A DNA stretch of 9,821 nt from Acidicaldus organivorans (GCA_000759655.1 KN173883.1:43439-53259); one strand, 5' to 3'. Shown: positions 1 to 6,278, numbered from the stretch's first letter. Numbers and translations are program-made. The notes: a model not told the origin generated them from the letters alone.

Positions 1-1772
1 TCATAGAGGAGGTTGGTATGGATCGCCGTCTCCACTGTCTTGGTCCGCTGCAGGGTATAAAAGCGCTCGGCGGGGAGGAGACGCGCCACCTCGCCATGCG
101 CGGAACGCACGCTGAGCACCGCCTGACGGGCGGTGTAGTTGGGGCCGCTCACCGTCTCCAGACGGTCGAAATGCCAGACATAGCCGCCGAAGCGCACCTC
201 CTCGCCCGGATGGAGGACGAGGATGCGGGTCTCGGCGAGCGTCATGCCGGTGATGCCGAGCACGGTAAGGCCAAGGCCCGCATGGGCGACCGCCGCCGCA
301 TACATCCCCCGCCGCAGGGCCCGCAGCCGCGGCCAGGCCTCGGCCAGCGGCATCCGGAAGAGGCCGCTCCTCGCCACGAGCTCGGCGAAGGCGCCGAGCA
401 GCACGTAAGCGCCGAGGGCGAAGCCGAGCGCGGCCACGCCGGCCCGTCCCAGCACGGCGATCCCGCCGATGACCGCCGCCGCCGAGGCCGCCCACCAGAG
501 CCCGCGGATGGCCGGCCACAGCGCCGCCCGCTTCCACGAGAGCAAGGGCCCCACCGGCATGAGGAGAAGGAGGGGGACGGCGAGCGGAAGGACGGTGAGG
601 TTGAAGAAGGGGGCCCCCACGCTCAGCTGGAGGTGAAGGAGAAGTTCGGCGAACAGCGGATAGACGGTGCCGAGGAAGACCACCGTGGCGATGGCGCAGA
701 GGAAGACGTTGTTGAGCACGAGCGCCGCCTCGCGCGAGACGGGGGCGAAGAGCCCCACCGGGGCGAGGCGCGGAGCGCGCCAGAGGAAGAGCAGCGTGGC
801 GGTGCCGATGATGAGCCCGAGCAGGGCGAGGATGAACACGCCGCGCGCCGGGTCATTGGCGAAGGCATGCACCGAGTTGAGGATGCCGGAGCGGACGAGG
901 AACGTCCCGCAGAGGCTCAGCGAAAACGTCCCGATGGCGAGCAGGATGGTCCACACCTTGAGCGCCTCGCGCTTCTCGACCACGATCGCCGAATGGACGA
1001 GCGCGGTCCCGGCGAGCCAGGGGAGCAGCGAGGCATTCTCCACCGGGTCCCAGAACCAATAGCCGCCCCAGCCGAGCACGTAATAGGACCACCACGAGCC
1101 GAGCGCGATGCCACCGGTGAGAAAGGCCCAGGCGGCGAGCGCCCAGGGTCGCACCCAGCGCCCCCAGGCGGCATCGACCCGTCCCTCGATGAGGGCAGCC
1201 ACCGCGAAGGCGAAGGGAATGGCGAAGCCGACATAGCCCGCATAGAGGATGGGAGGATGGAAGGCGAGGCCCGGATCCTCGAGCAGCGGGTTCATGCCGC
1301 GCCCTTCCATGGGCGGGGGCCAGAGACGCTGGAACGGATCGCTCACCGTGAGCGAGAAGAGGAGGAAGCCGACCGAGGTCGCCCCCAGCACCGCGATCAC
1401 CCGGGCCCGCAGCAGGGCGGGAAGGCTTCTGCCGAAGAACCCGACCGCCGCGCCGCAAATGGAGAGGATGAAGCACCAGAGCAGGATCGAGCCCTCGTGA
1501 TTGCCCCACACGCCGGTGATCTTGTAGAGGAGCGGCTTGGTGCTCTGACTGTTCTCGGCGATGTTGAGGACCGAGAAATCGGAGACGATGCTGCTCCACT
1601 CGAGCGCACCGAAGGCGAGCAGCAGGGCGAGGAACTGCCCCTCGGCGAGCGCAGGCGCCGCGGCGAGCAGGCGCTGATCGCGCCGCGCCGCGCCGATCAG
1701 CGGGAGCACCGCCTGGGCCAGCGCCAGGGCGGCGGCAAGGGCGAGGGCGAAATGGCCGAGTTCGGGGATCAT
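1..1772 (-). CDS. ccmF: CcmF, haem lyase of cytochrome c maturation (C-terminus cut by window edge)
   Basis: CcmF is the large inner-membrane subunit of the System I haem lyase; it takes haem from holo-CcmE and, with CcmH, attaches it to the CXXCH motif of apocytochrome c in the periplasm. Reading leftwards from the ATG at 1772, the first residues are MIPELGHFALAL, the usual CcmF opening, and the frame stays open to the edge. About 590 of the usual ~650 residues are present. The haem-handling tryptophan-rich motif is at residues 235-242 (WGGYWFWD, followed by PVENASLLPW), with Tyr where many homologues have Trp. Many hydrophobic segments fit a multi-pass protein. The last visible residues (TVETAIHTNLLY) match the periplasmic segment just before the family's C-terminus. 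The start overlaps the ccmE stop by 4 nt (ATGA). No frameshift is seen. Family assignment is firm; the C-terminus is unseen. Confidence 0.96.
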   Translation of the reverse strand, partial: MIPELGHFALALAAALALAQAVLPLIGAARRDQRLLAAAPALAEGQFLALLLAFGALEWSSIVSDFSVLNIAENSQSTKPLLYKITGVWGNHEGSILLWCFILSICGAAVGFFGRSLPALLRARVIAVLGATSVGFLLFSLTVSDPFQRLWPPPMEGRGMNPLLEDPGLAFHPPILYAGYVGFAIPFAFAVAALIEGRVDAAWGRWVRPWALAAWAFLTGGIALGSWWSYYVLGWGGYWFWDPVENASLLPWLAGTALVHSAIVVEKREALKVWTILLAIGTFSLSLCGTFLVRSGILNSVHAFANDPARGVFILALLGLIIGTATLLFLWRAPRLAPVGLFAPVSREAALVLNNVFLCAIATVVFLGTVYPLFAELLLHLQLSVGAPFFNLTVLPLAVPLLLLMPVGPLLSWKRAALWPAIRGLWWAASAAAVIGGIAVLGRAGVAALGFALGAYVLLGAFAELVARSGLFRMPLAEAWPRLRALRRGMYAAAVAHAGLGLTVLGITGMTLAETRILVLHPGEEVRFGGYVWHFDRLETVSGPNYTARQAVLSVRSAHGEVARLLPAERFYTLQRTKTVETAIHTNLLY

Positions 1773-2272
1773 CCGCCCCCCTTGCGGTCGAGCCCGAGCG
1801 TGTTCCAGCTCGCCGCAGGCGGCGGCGGACCGGCTTCGGGCTGCCAGTGCCCGCTCTTGCGCAGCGCCTCGACCACGTCTTTCGGCATGTAGGTCTCGTC
1901 ATGCTTGGCGAGCACCTCGCTCGCCGCGAAATGGCCGTCGGCGGCGAGTTTGCCGATCACCACCACCCCTTGCCCCTCCCGGAAGAGATCGGGCAGCACG
2001 CCGCTGTAATCGACCCAGACCGTGCGCTCTCCATCCCCCACCTCGAAGCGCACGTGGGGGATGCCGTTTTCGGTGGTCTTCTGCACCGAGCCGCGCTCGA
2101 CGAGGCCGCCCAGGCGGAGCGTCATGCCGGGCCGTCCCTTGGCGGCGAGATCGGAGGGGGTGACGAAGAAGACCAGCGAGTCGCGGAAGGCAAAGAGGAC
2201 GAGCGCCGCGGCGAGGCCGATCACCACGCCGCCGCCGAGCACGAAGAGCAGACGGCGATGCTTGCGTTTCAT
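1769..2272 (-). CDS. ccmE: CcmE, periplasmic haem chaperone
   Basis: CcmE binds haem covalently and carries it from the CcmABCD release complex to the CcmF/H lyase. The 167-residue product has a short basic N-terminus (MKRKHRRLL), one membrane anchor at about residues 8-28, then an OB-fold periplasmic domain. The haem-binding motif is visible as H124-D-E-T-Y128 within LAKHDETYMPKDV; His124 is the expected covalent haem ligand. The stretch LFREGQGVVVIGKL (97-110) is also typical. The C-terminal tail after 145 is proline-rich and poorly conserved, as usual. The start at 2272 was chosen because it gives the canonical MKRK..RL beginning and an ATGA overlap with the ccmD stop; a longer reading to 2338 would only add ccmD sequence in another frame. 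The end overlaps ccmF by ATGA. Confidence 0.97.
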   Translation of the reverse strand: MKRKHRRLLFVLGGGVVIGLAAALVLFAFRDSLVFFVTPSDLAAKGRPGMTLRLGGLVERGSVQKTTENGIPHVRFEVGDGERTVWVDYSGVLPDLFREGQGVVVIGKLAADGHFAASEVLAKHDETYMPKDVVEALRKSGHWQPEAGPPPPAASWNTLGLDRKGGG

Positions 2273-2412
2273 GATGGGAGCTCCCCGGACGTCTCGAGCA
2301 CGGCGAGCGCTCTGCGCACCCGGCGCAGCCGGAGCCATGTCGCCGCCCCGAGCAGGGCGGGCAGGCCAAGCGCCACCCCGTAGGCGGCCACGATGAAGGG
2401 AAGATGCGTCAT
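2269..2412 (-). CDS. ccmD: CcmD, small haem-exporter subunit
   Basis: CcmD is a tiny single-pass membrane protein that helps release holo-CcmE from the CcmABC complex. This 47-residue ORF begins MTHLPFIVAAYGVALGL, matching the family signature H..FI..AYG, has one hydrophobic helix at about residues 4-25, and is followed by a basic cytoplasmic segment (RLRRVRRAL) as CcmD normally has. It is wedged between ccmC and ccmE with ATGA overlaps on both sides (2412-2409 and 2272-2269), exactly where ccmD is expected. It is easily missed because of its size. Sequence conservation in this family is low, so the call rests on signature, topology and position together. Confidence 0.93.
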   Translation of the reverse strand: MTHLPFIVAAYGVALGLPALLGAATWLRLRRVRRALAVLETSGELPS

Positions 2413-3233
2413 GCCCCCTCCGCGAAGCCCGCCTCGAATTTGCGGGCGAGACGCTGGCGCAGCCTCTTCTCCAGCACCGCCGCCTCGATCCGGGCGAGCA
2501 CGAGAGCGGCGAAGAGGGCGGAGAAGCCGAACGTGGTGAAGATGAGCGGCCAGAGCATGGGAAGATAGATGGTGGGGGCGTGGAAAAGGGAAATGGTGGC
2601 GGGCTGGTGCAGCGTGTTCCACCAATCGACGCTGAACTTGATGATGGGGAGATTGATCACCCCGACGAGGGCGAGGATCGCGCCCGAGCGCATGCCGCGT
2701 TCGGGGCTGTCGAAGGCGCGGGTGAGCGCGATGTGCCCGACATAGAGGAAAAAGAGGACGAGCACCGAGGTGAGCCGCGCATCCCACACCCACCATGCGC
2801 CCCACATCGGCTTGCCCCAGAGGCTCCCGGTGATGAGGCAGATCGCGGTGAAGGCCGCCCCCACCGGCGCGATCTCGAGGGCGGCGAGATCGGCGAGCGG
2901 GTGACGCCAGACCAGCGAGGAGAGCGAGGCGAGCGCCAGCGCCACATAGCCCGCCGAGGCGAGCCAGGCGGCGGGGACGTGCACATACATGATGCGCACC
3001 GCATCGCCCTGCTGCCAGTCGGCCGGGGAGACGAAGAGCCCCCAATAGACGCCGATCCCGAGCAAGGCCACGCCGAGCAGGGCAAGCGGGGCGACGAGGG
3101 GACGGGCGAGGCGGAGGAACTGGCCGGGATTGGCGAAACGGCTGATCCCGCGCGCCCCGCCTCTCCCCCTGCGGCGCGAGAGGGGGAGCGTCTTGAGTTC
3201 GGCCTCGAAGCCGCCCGAATTGAACTCGCCCAC
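2409..3233 (-). CDS. ccmC: CcmC, haem transfer protein (start uncertain)
   Basis: CcmC presents haem in the membrane to CcmE. The body is unmistakable: RIMYVHVPAAW (80-90 with the start used here), GSLWGKPMWGAWWVWDARLTS (136-156, the WGxWWxWD haem motif) and NLPIIKFSVDWWNTLHQ (194-210). The two conserved axial-ligand histidines are H85 and H209. Six membrane segments are apparent. The start is a problem. Family members usually begin a few residues before the FANPxRFL block, which here is residues 33-40, and there is no ATG, GTG or TTG close to it. The nearest usable codon is GTG at 3233, with AGGGGC 5-6 nt upstream, giving 274 residues instead of about 245. An ATG at 3317 would lengthen it further. 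The extra N-terminus is Arg-rich and is encoded over an inverted repeat (3163-3188). It is the first gene of the leftward operon. Confidence 0.95.
   Translation of the reverse strand: MGEFNSGGFEAELKTLPLSRRRGRGGARGISRFANPGQFLRLARPLVAPLALLGVALLGIGVYWGLFVSPADWQQGDAVRIMYVHVPAAWLASAGYVALALASLSSLVWRHPLADLAALEIAPVGAAFTAICLITGSLWGKPMWGAWWVWDARLTSVLVLFFLYVGHIALTRAFDSPERGMRSGAILALVGVINLPIIKFSVDWWNTLHQPATISLFHAPTIYLPMLWPLIFTTFGFSALFAALVLARIEAAVLEKRLRQRLARKFEAGFAEGA
3163..3188. repeat. Inverted repeat inside the 5' end of ccmC
   Basis: Positions 3163-3170 (CTCCCCCT) and 3181-3188 (AGGGGGAG) form a perfect 8-bp inverted repeat around a 10-nt loop. It lies within the unusual N-terminal extension of ccmC and encodes Arg-rich, low-complexity residues. 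Similar C-run/G-run hairpins are common between genes in GC-rich Alphaproteobacteria, so this may be an intergenic-type repeat that ended up in or next to the coding sequence. The match is seen; the repeat-family interpretation is inference. Confidence 0.5.
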
Positions 3234-3340
3234 GTTTGCCCCTATCCTGCGTCTCGAACCACCCGTTGGCACCCTTGCGGCCCCGGCGCTTCCACCCTCT
3301 GCTGCCGGCGCGCCCAAGCAAAAGAGCGAGGACCGCCCTC
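3234..3340. promoter_or_regulatory. Divergent intergenic region between ccmC and the YciI-like gene
   Basis: About 107 bp separate the diverging starts of ccmC (GTG at 3233) and the YciI-like gene (ATG at 3341), so promoters for both directions must lie here or just inside the ccmC 5' end. I see no convincing -35/-10 pair. A TTGGCA at 3266-3271 could be a -35 element for the rightward gene but has no good -10 partner. On the leftward strand an AGGATAGGGGC stretch precedes the GTG. The promoter assignment rests only on divergent orientation. Confidence 0.4.
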
Positions 3341-3634
3341 ATGCTGTTCGCCATCATCGCCATGGACAAGCCGGCAAGCCTTGATTTGCGTCAAGCGACC
3401 CGTCCGGCCCATCTCGCCTATTTGCAAACCTATGTGCACCGCATCGTCGAGGCGGGTCCGCTGCTCGATGCGAAGGGCCAGCCGCAGGGCAGCCTGATCG
3501 TCATCGACCTCGCCGACCGCGCCGAAGCCGAAATTTTTGCCGCGAACGATCCTTACAGCAAAGCCGGTCTTTTCGAAAGCACCCTCATCCGCCCCTACCG
3601 CGCCGTCTTCCGCGGCGGCAGCCTGCTCGAATAG
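3341..3634 (+). CDS. YciI-family protein
   Basis: This is a 97-residue cytoplasmic protein of the YciI family (ferredoxin-like alpha/beta fold, usually dimeric). It has the family pattern: an N-terminal strand MLFAIIAMDKP, the conserved histidine in RPAHLAYL (His24), and the C-terminal ANDPYSKAGLFESTLIRPYR (68-87) with the conserved Asp70. YciI proteins are suspected of having a His/Asp active site, but for most members no reaction is established, and I claim none here. The ATG at 3341 gives the normal N-terminus; reading further upstream gives only low-complexity residues. A modest GAGGA lies about 10 nt upstream. The stop is 6 nt before the EVE-domain gene, so the two are probably co-transcribed. 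Confidence 0.9.
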   Translation: MLFAIIAMDKPASLDLRQATRPAHLAYLQTYVHRIVEAGPLLDAKGQPQGSLIVIDLADRAEAEIFAANDPYSKAGLFESTLIRPYRAVFRGGSLLE

Positions 3635-3640
3635 TTGCCG

Positions 3641-4099
3641 ATGAACCCGCCCGCCGTCCTTCTGCCGCGCTGGCTGGTCAAATCGGAGCCCGATGTCTTT
3701 TCCTGGGACGACCAGGTGCGGGCTGGCATCGAGCCCTGGACCGGGGTGCGCAACCATGCCGCCAAGAACCACCTCAAGGCGATGCGCCGCGGCGACCGGG
3801 CGTTCTTCTATCACTCCAATATCGGCCGCGAGATCGTGGGCATCGTCGAGGTGGTGCGCGAGGCCTATCCCGATCCGACCGCCGAGGGCGGCGACTGGGT
3901 CGCGGTCGATGTCAAGGCGGTGATGCCGCTGCCCCGCCCGGTGCCGCTCGCCGCGATCAAGGCCGAGCCCAGGCTTGCCGATCTTGCCCTCGTCCGCCAG
4001 GCGCGGCTTTCGGTGATGCCCATCGCCCCCCATCACGCCGAGATCCTGCTCCGGATGGGCGGTCTCGCCCCTCTTGCCGCGGGCATGGAGGGAACTTAA
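3641..4099 (+). CDS. EVE-domain protein (THYN1-like)
   Basis: This 152-residue protein is almost entirely one EVE domain. The signature opens with WLVKSEPDVFSWDD (11-24), followed by WTGVRNHAAKNHLKAMRRGD (33-52) and AFFYHSN (54-60), then IVGIVEVVREAYPDP (65-79). The EVE fold is related to PUA, ASCH and YTH domains and is thought to bind modified bases in DNA or RNA; bacterial stand-alone members have no settled function. An aromatic pocket is plausible from the conserved Trp and Tyr residues. I prefer ATG 3641 over TTG 3635, which adds only two residues. No clear Shine-Dalgarno is present, and the 6-nt gap after the YciI stop suggests translational coupling. The YciI-EVE pairing is, to my knowledge, recurrent in Alphaproteobacteria. 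Confidence 0.92.
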   Translation: MNPPAVLLPRWLVKSEPDVFSWDDQVRAGIEPWTGVRNHAAKNHLKAMRRGDRAFFYHSNIGREIVGIVEVVREAYPDPTAEGGDWVAVDVKAVMPLPRPVPLAAIKAEPRLADLALVRQARLSVMPIAPHHAEILLRMGGLAPLAAGMEGT

Positions 4100-4141
4100 G
4101 CACCACCCATCTCTCGGGAAAGAGCGGGGAGGATACGCCCA

Positions 4142-4921
4142 ATGTCACAAAATCTCGACTGCCGCGACGAAAACGGGGTGAGGATCCTCACCCTCAACCG
4201 CCCCGACAAGCTCAACGCCCTGACCCCCGACCTCCTCGAGGCGCTCCGTGCCCGCATCGAGGAGGCGCAATCGGTGCCGGGTCTTGCCGCGATTCTCCTC
4301 ACCGGCGCCGGGCGCGGCTTCTGCGCGGGCCAGGACCTCGCCGCGCTGCCCGAGGCCGAGCTTGGCCGGACCGATCTCGGCGCGGTGGTGGAGCGGCTCT
4401 ACAACCCGCTCATCCTCGCCATGCGCCGCCATCCTTTGCCGATCATCGCCGCGGTCAACGGGATCGCCGCCGGGGCGGGCGCCTCGCTCGCGCTCGCCTG
4501 CGACGTGGTGATCGCGGCGCGTTCGGCGCGTTTCGTGCAGGCCTTCGTGCAGATCGGGCTCATTCCGGATTCGGGGAGCACCTGGTTCCTGCCCCGCCTG
4601 GTGGGCGAGGCGCGGGCGCGGGCCTTGATGCTGCTCGCCGAGCCGGTCGAGGCGGAGACCGCTGCCGCCTGGGGGATGATCTGGAAAGTCTGTGATGACA
4701 CGGCGCTGATGGAAGAGGCGCTGCGCATCGCCGCCGGGGAGAGGGCGGCAAACCGGGCGGCGATCGCGCTCATCAAGCGCGCCCTCCATGAGGGGAGCGC
4801 CCATGACCTTCCCGCCCAGCTGGCGCTCGAGCGCGACCTGCAGCGAGAAGCGGGGCGGCGGCCCGATTTCCTCGAAGGCGTGCGCGCCTTCCGCGAAAAA
4901 CGCCCCCCGCGTTTCCGCTGA
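4142..4921 (+). CDS. PaaG-like enoyl-CoA hydratase/isomerase (crotonase family)
   Basis: This 259-residue crotonase most resembles PaaG (ring-1,2-epoxyphenylacetyl-CoA isomerase). Seen: LTGAGRGFCAGQDL (53-66) and AAVNGIAAGAGASLALACD (103-121), which supply the oxyanion hole; IGLIPDSGSTWFLPRLVG (138-155); AAWGMIWKVCDD (175-186); and a C-terminal FLEGVRAFREKRPPRF (243-258). Asp143 in PDSGS is where PaaG has its catalytic Asp, and the usual crotonase Glu pair is absent, which supports an isomerase more than a hydratase. The family GGTW is GSTW here. A strong GGGGAGGA at 4126-4133 lies 8 nt before the ATG. The gene starts 42 nt after the EVE stop, so it may share that transcript. No paaABCDE, paaZ or paaK genes are nearby, so the true substrate could be another unsaturated acyl-CoA. 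Family is certain; subfamily is likely. Confidence 0.9.
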   Translation: MSQNLDCRDENGVRILTLNRPDKLNALTPDLLEALRARIEEAQSVPGLAAILLTGAGRGFCAGQDLAALPEAELGRTDLGAVVERLYNPLILAMRRHPLPIIAAVNGIAAGAGASLALACDVVIAARSARFVQAFVQIGLIPDSGSTWFLPRLVGEARARALMLLAEPVEAETAAAWGMIWKVCDDTALMEEALRIAAGERAANRAAIALIKRALHEGSAHDLPAQLALERDLQREAGRRPDFLEGVRAFREKRPPRFR

Positions 4922-4937
4922 TCCCGCCCCTCCGCCA

Positions 4938-4969
4938 GGGCGCGGAAACGTCACTCCCGCAACGCGCCC
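4938..4969 (+). terminator. Possible terminator-like stem-loop after the PaaG-like gene
   Basis: GGGCGCG at 4938-4944 pairs perfectly with CGCGCCC at 4963-4969 around an 18-nt loop, starting 16 nt after the stop codon. No T run follows directly, so if it terminates transcription it is not a classical intrinsic terminator. A second, weaker option is GCTTG 4971-4975 with CAAGC 4999-5003, which is followed by TTTT. Both are low confidence in such GC-rich DNA. Confidence 0.3.
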
Positions 4970-4998
4970 CGCTTGCCGGCCAGTCCTCGCGCCCCGCA

Positions 4999-5024
4999 CA
5001 AGCTTTTGAGAAAACGCAAACAAT
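4999..5024 (+). promoter_or_regulatory. AT-rich patch, likely promoter or operator for the ABC transporter
   Basis: In a window of roughly 70% GC, the 26 bases at 4999-5024 are about 60% A+T (an AAGCTTTTG stretch, then AGAAAACGCAAACAAT). They lie 64-89 nt upstream of the binding-protein ATG and directly before the leader stem-loop. A TTGAGA at 5006-5011 could be a -35 element, but the expected -10 position falls in the GC-rich stem. The base-composition drop is visible; the promoter or operator role is inferred. Confidence 0.35.
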
Positions 5025-5062
5025 CGCCCCGCCCCCTTGCCATGCGGCATTGGGCGGGGTGA
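5024..5062 (+). promoter_or_regulatory. Strong stem-loop in the leader of the binding-protein gene
   Basis: CCCCGCCC at 5027-5034 pairs perfectly with GGGCGGGG at 5052-5059. The stem extends outward by a G-U (5026/5060), C-G (5025/5061) and T-A (5024/5062) pair. Inside it, TGCC 5038-5041 pairs with GGCA 5046-5049 around an ATGC tetraloop, leaving a small internal bulge. It ends 13 nt before the Shine-Dalgarno and 25 nt before the ATG. No T run follows, so it is not an ordinary terminator. It could be a 5'-UTR structure or a protein-binding palindrome. Confidence 0.5.
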
Positions 5063-5087
5063 GATGAAGCGCTTTGGGGAGGAAACC

Positions 5088-6173
5088 ATGAACGCACTCA
5101 GAACCCTTGCTTTCGCGCTCGGCCTTGCCGCGCTCGCCCCGATCGCCTCAGCCCACGCCCAGGAGGGGGTGGCCAGCGGCGATACGTCGGGCAAACGGAT
5201 CGCGCTCAGCAATTCCTACGCAGGCAATTCCTGGCGCCAGCAAATGCTGAAGACCTGGGACCGGGCGAGCCATGACGCCCTCGCCCAGCACCTGATCAAG
5301 GAAACCAAGGTTGTCAACGCCAACGCCTCCGCCCCCGAGCAGGCCAACCAGATCGAAAGCCTGATCGTCGAAGGATGGGATGCGATCGTCATCAACGCCG
5401 CCTCGCCCACCGCGCTCAACGGCGTCATCCAGGAGGCCTGCGACCAGCACATCGTGGTGGTGGTCTTCGACGGCCTCGCCACCGCCCCCTGCGCCTACAA
5501 GGTCGCCTATGACTACGTGGCGATGGGACGGATGGAGGCCGATTTCGTCGCCAAAAAGCTCAACGGGCGTGGCAACGTGCTCGAAGTGCGGGGCATCGCC
5601 GGGGTCTCGGTCGATGACGACATCCATCGCGGGATCACCGAGGGCTTCGCCCAGACCCCCGGCATCAAGATCGTGGGTTCGGTGCATGGCAACTGGACCC
5701 AGACCATCGCCCAGAAGGAAGTGGCGAGCGTGCTGCCGAGCCTTCCCCCGATTGATGCGGTGGTGACCCAGGGCGGCGATGGCTGGGGGACGTATCAGGC
5801 GTTCAAGGCGGCGGGCCGCCCCACCCCCCTGATCATTTTCGGCAACCGTCAGGACGAGCTCGCCCTCTGGCGCGACATCCTCAAGGAGAACCCCAACTAT
5901 GACACGTTCTCCGTCTCCTCCGCGCCGGGCTGCGCCTCGGTGGCGTTCTGGGTCGCCCAGCAGATCCTCGCCGGGAAGAAAGTGCCGAAGACGATCACCC
6001 TGCCGCTCCCGGTGATCGAAAAGAAAGACCTCGATCAGTGGCTCGCCATCATGCCCGAAGGCGCGGTTGCGACGCCGGTCTATACCCGGGAATGGACCGC
6101 CCAACTGATCGACGCCAACGCCGAAGGCAAGCCGCTGCCGCCCTCCCCGATCGCCAAGGCGGGGGACATGTGA
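5088..6173 (+). CDS. CUT2-type ABC transporter substrate-binding protein
   Basis: This 361-residue periplasmic protein is of the type I fold (Peripla_BP_4, RbsB/XylF-like) and captures the solute for the importer encoded downstream. Residues 1-25 are a Sec signal peptide (MNALRTLAFALGLAALA, then an ASAHA-Q cleavage site). The mature protein opens with the first beta strand (RIALSNSYAGNSWRQQML, 37-54), then EQANQIESLIVEGWDAIVINAAS (84-106), the IVVVVFDG strand (122-129), and the hinge/second-lobe segments VRGIAGVSVDDDIHRGITEGF (168-188), VVTQGGDGWGTYQAFKAAG (225-243) and IIFGNRQD (249-256). Cys118, Cys135 and Cys282 are present. ATG 5088 was chosen for its GGGGAGG at 5076-5082; the in-frame ATG at 5064 and TTG at 5037 would add charged residues before the signal peptide. 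Pentoses, hexoses, polyols or nucleosides are all possible ligands; the substrate is unknown. Confidence 0.92.
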   Translation: MNALRTLAFALGLAALAPIASAHAQEGVASGDTSGKRIALSNSYAGNSWRQQMLKTWDRASHDALAQHLIKETKVVNANASAPEQANQIESLIVEGWDAIVINAASPTALNGVIQEACDQHIVVVVFDGLATAPCAYKVAYDYVAMGRMEADFVAKKLNGRGNVLEVRGIAGVSVDDDIHRGITEGFAQTPGIKIVGSVHGNWTQTIAQKEVASVLPSLPPIDAVVTQGGDGWGTYQAFKAAGRPTPLIIFGNRQDELALWRDILKENPNYDTFSVSSAPGCASVAFWVAQQILAGKKVPKTITLPLPVIEKKDLDQWLAIMPEGAVATPVYTREWTAQLIDANAEGKPLPPSPIAKAGDM

Positions 6174-6176
6174 GGA

Positions 6177-6221
6177 AGGCCGAAGGGGACGGCGGGGGGG
6201 TTCGCTCGGCCTATCCCCCGC
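6177..6221 (+). repeat. Two interleaved inverted repeats between binding protein and ATPase genes
   Basis: AGGCCGA 6177-6183 pairs with TCGGCCT 6206-6212, and GCGGGGG 6192-6198 pairs with CCCCCGC 6215-6221. Each is a perfect 7-bp match, and their order (a, b, a', b') means they either exclude each other or form a pseudoknot. They start 3 nt after the binding-protein stop, in a 105-nt gap before the ATPase ATG. Such intercistronic structures often protect the binding-protein mRNA and keep its level above that of the membrane subunits; that role is inferred. Confidence 0.4.
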
Positions 6222-6278
6222 GCCCCAGCGCCTGCGGGCTTGGGCGGAAACACTGCAAGGGTAAGGAAGGGGGCTCTG

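Noticed and set aside
18..1892. Very long plus-strand open frame (about 624 codons) antisense to ccmF
   Set aside because: It lies opposite a clear CcmF with all its motifs, has low-complexity Glu/Arg/Gly-rich composition and no recognisable domain. This is expected in GC-rich DNA, where the antisense frame lacks stops.
3190..3260. tRNA-like sequence (TTCAATTC and GGTTCGA segments on the minus strand)
   Set aside because: The flanking bases do not form a T-arm stem and no acceptor or anticodon arm can be built.
3267..3278. Sigma-54-like promoter (TGGCAC followed by TTGC)
   Set aside because: The two elements are separated by 2 bases rather than the 5 needed to give the -24/-12 spacing.
2580..3497. 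Plus-strand open frame antisense to ccmC running into the YciI gene
   Set aside because: It has low-complexity composition and is opposite the CcmC haem motifs.
3242..4036. Minus-strand open frame over the YciI and EVE genes
   Set aside because: There is no recognisable family; both plus-strand genes carry strong family signatures over the same DNA.
5037..5087. Longer starts for the binding protein (TTG 5037 or ATG 5064)
   Set aside because: They would put charged residues in front of an otherwise perfect signal peptide, and the best Shine-Dalgarno is placed for ATG 5088.
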